Below, one piece after another: positions 12,615 through 12,803 of a stretch of DNA of 12,803 nucleotides. A program made the translations under genes and the position numbers. The notes under the pieces were generated by a model. That model was not told where the DNA came from. It did no database searches and saw only the letters and a list, made by a program, of their open reading frames with translations. Within the stretch, counting starts at the first letter, position 1, and every line of letters begins with the position of its first letter. Origin of the DNA: Sulfurospirillum sp. (GTDB lineage Bacteria; Campylobacterota; Campylobacteria; Campylobacterales; QNZT01); contig QNZT01000112.1 of assembly GCA_003978455.1 (NCBI GenBank), positions 1 through 12,803 of the forward strand. Reading direction: 5' to 3'.

Positions 12615-12636
12615 TTCCGGTGCAAGCCGGAGTTTT
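12615..12636 (+). terminator. Terminator-like hairpin after aroC
   Basis: TCCGG (12616-12620) and CCGGA (12627-12631) pair around TGCAAG, with one further T-G pair outside, and TTTT (12633-12636) follows directly. The stem is short but GC-rich. It lies 80 bases after the aroC stop and would end the operon transcript. The rest of the 146-base gap is A/T-rich with nothing else I can name. Confidence 0.45.
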
Positions 12637-12666
12637 GATAATTTAGAGGTACCCTTAACTTTTTTC

Positions 12667-12672
12667 TATTAT
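12667..12672 (+). promoter_or_regulatory. Candidate -10 of the last gene
   Basis: TATTAT after a T-run lies only nine bases before the ATG at 12682, so transcription would start about three bases before the start codon. No clear ribosome binding site is present. Weak evidence. Confidence 0.3.
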
Positions 12673-12681
12673 CATAGCGGT

Positions 12682-12803
12682 ATGGAAAAAAGATACTTTC
12701 ACTGTCCTCTTTGCAGTAACGGGGAGACTTCCCTTTTTGCAAAAGGGGAAAACCGCTTCTATTACCACTGTCCGAAATGTGATCTGGTATTTGTCCCTTC
12801 CCG
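12682..12803 (+). CDS. N-terminal zinc-ribbon protein, probably class I SAM-dependent methyltransferase, partial
   Basis: Only the first 40 residues are inside the window. They begin MEKRYFHCPLC and form a four-cysteine ribbon: Cys8-x2-Cys11 and Cys30-x2-Cys33 (YYHCPKCDLVFVPS). The pattern of FHCPLC, a Phe-rich middle, YYHCPxCDLVFVP is typical of the N-terminal ribbon of a group of class I methyltransferases, in which a Rossmann methyltransferase domain follows. That domain is not visible here, so the enzyme call is inferred. The ATG at 12682 is chosen because it is the first in frame and gives the expected ribbon start. Confidence 0.65.
   Translation, partial: MEKRYFHCPLCSNGETSLFAKGENRFYYHCPKCDLVFVPS

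Noticed and set aside
12600..12640. Possible riboswitch (cobalamin-like GGTGCAAG text)
   Set aside because: Only a short fragment resembles such an element; the multi-helix core is missing and the following gene has no matching function. A terminator hairpin is the simpler reading.
1..12803. CRISPR array, insertion sequence, prophage or toxin-antitoxin system
   Set aside because: No spaced direct repeats, transposase, integrase or recognisable toxin or antitoxin pair was seen; the two small membrane genes do not resemble a known toxin family.

Overview
The window looks like a chromosomal segment from a Campylobacterota (epsilonproteobacterial) genome, probably a free-living sulfur-oxidising lineage such as Sulfurovum or Sulfurimonas. 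This rests on protein style (DnaG, the LapB-like/rnhA/rnc/aroC block, AmtB-GlnK), moderate GC, promoters with extended -10 boxes but no obvious -35, and an rnhA-rnc-aroC order that I recall from Campylobacter. No database search was possible. Nearly all of it is core or conserved accessory sequence. I see no CRISPR array, insertion sequence, prophage or defence island, and no clear previously undescribed system.

Left part (1-2556). A partial ArsC-like thioredoxin-fold protein and a 94-residue unknown protein lie on the minus strand. A DUF4870-like membrane protein is divergent from the 94-residue gene and shares with it a perfectly palindromic -10 element. It converges on, and overlaps by 17 bp, a CYTH-CHAD protein linked to polyphosphate or triphosphate. 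A complete tRNA-Ala(GGC) follows on the minus strand.

Middle (2594-7386, all minus strand). dnaG has an extended -10 so close to its ATG that the mRNA is predicted leaderless. It overlaps a PP-loop tRNA-thiolation-type protein with exactly three cysteines, followed by two very small membrane proteins that have good ribosome binding sites and a TTGA stop/start overlap. Upstream of dnaG are a secreted seven-repeat beta-propeller protein and an AroQ-class chorismate mutase with its terminator.

Right part (7548-12803, plus strand). amtB and glnK form an ammonium uptake and nitrogen-sensing pair. After an inverted repeat comes a tightly overlapping operon of a LapB-like TPR/zinc-ribbon membrane protein, rnhA (RNase HI), rnc (RNase III) and aroC (chorismate synthase). 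A terminator-like hairpin and the start of a zinc-ribbon protein, probably a methyltransferase, close the window.

The best leads are modest: the palindromic bidirectional promoter, leaderless dnaG, the three-cysteine thiolation enzyme coupled to two tiny membrane proteins, and an Asn in place of a metal-binding Asp in RNase III.
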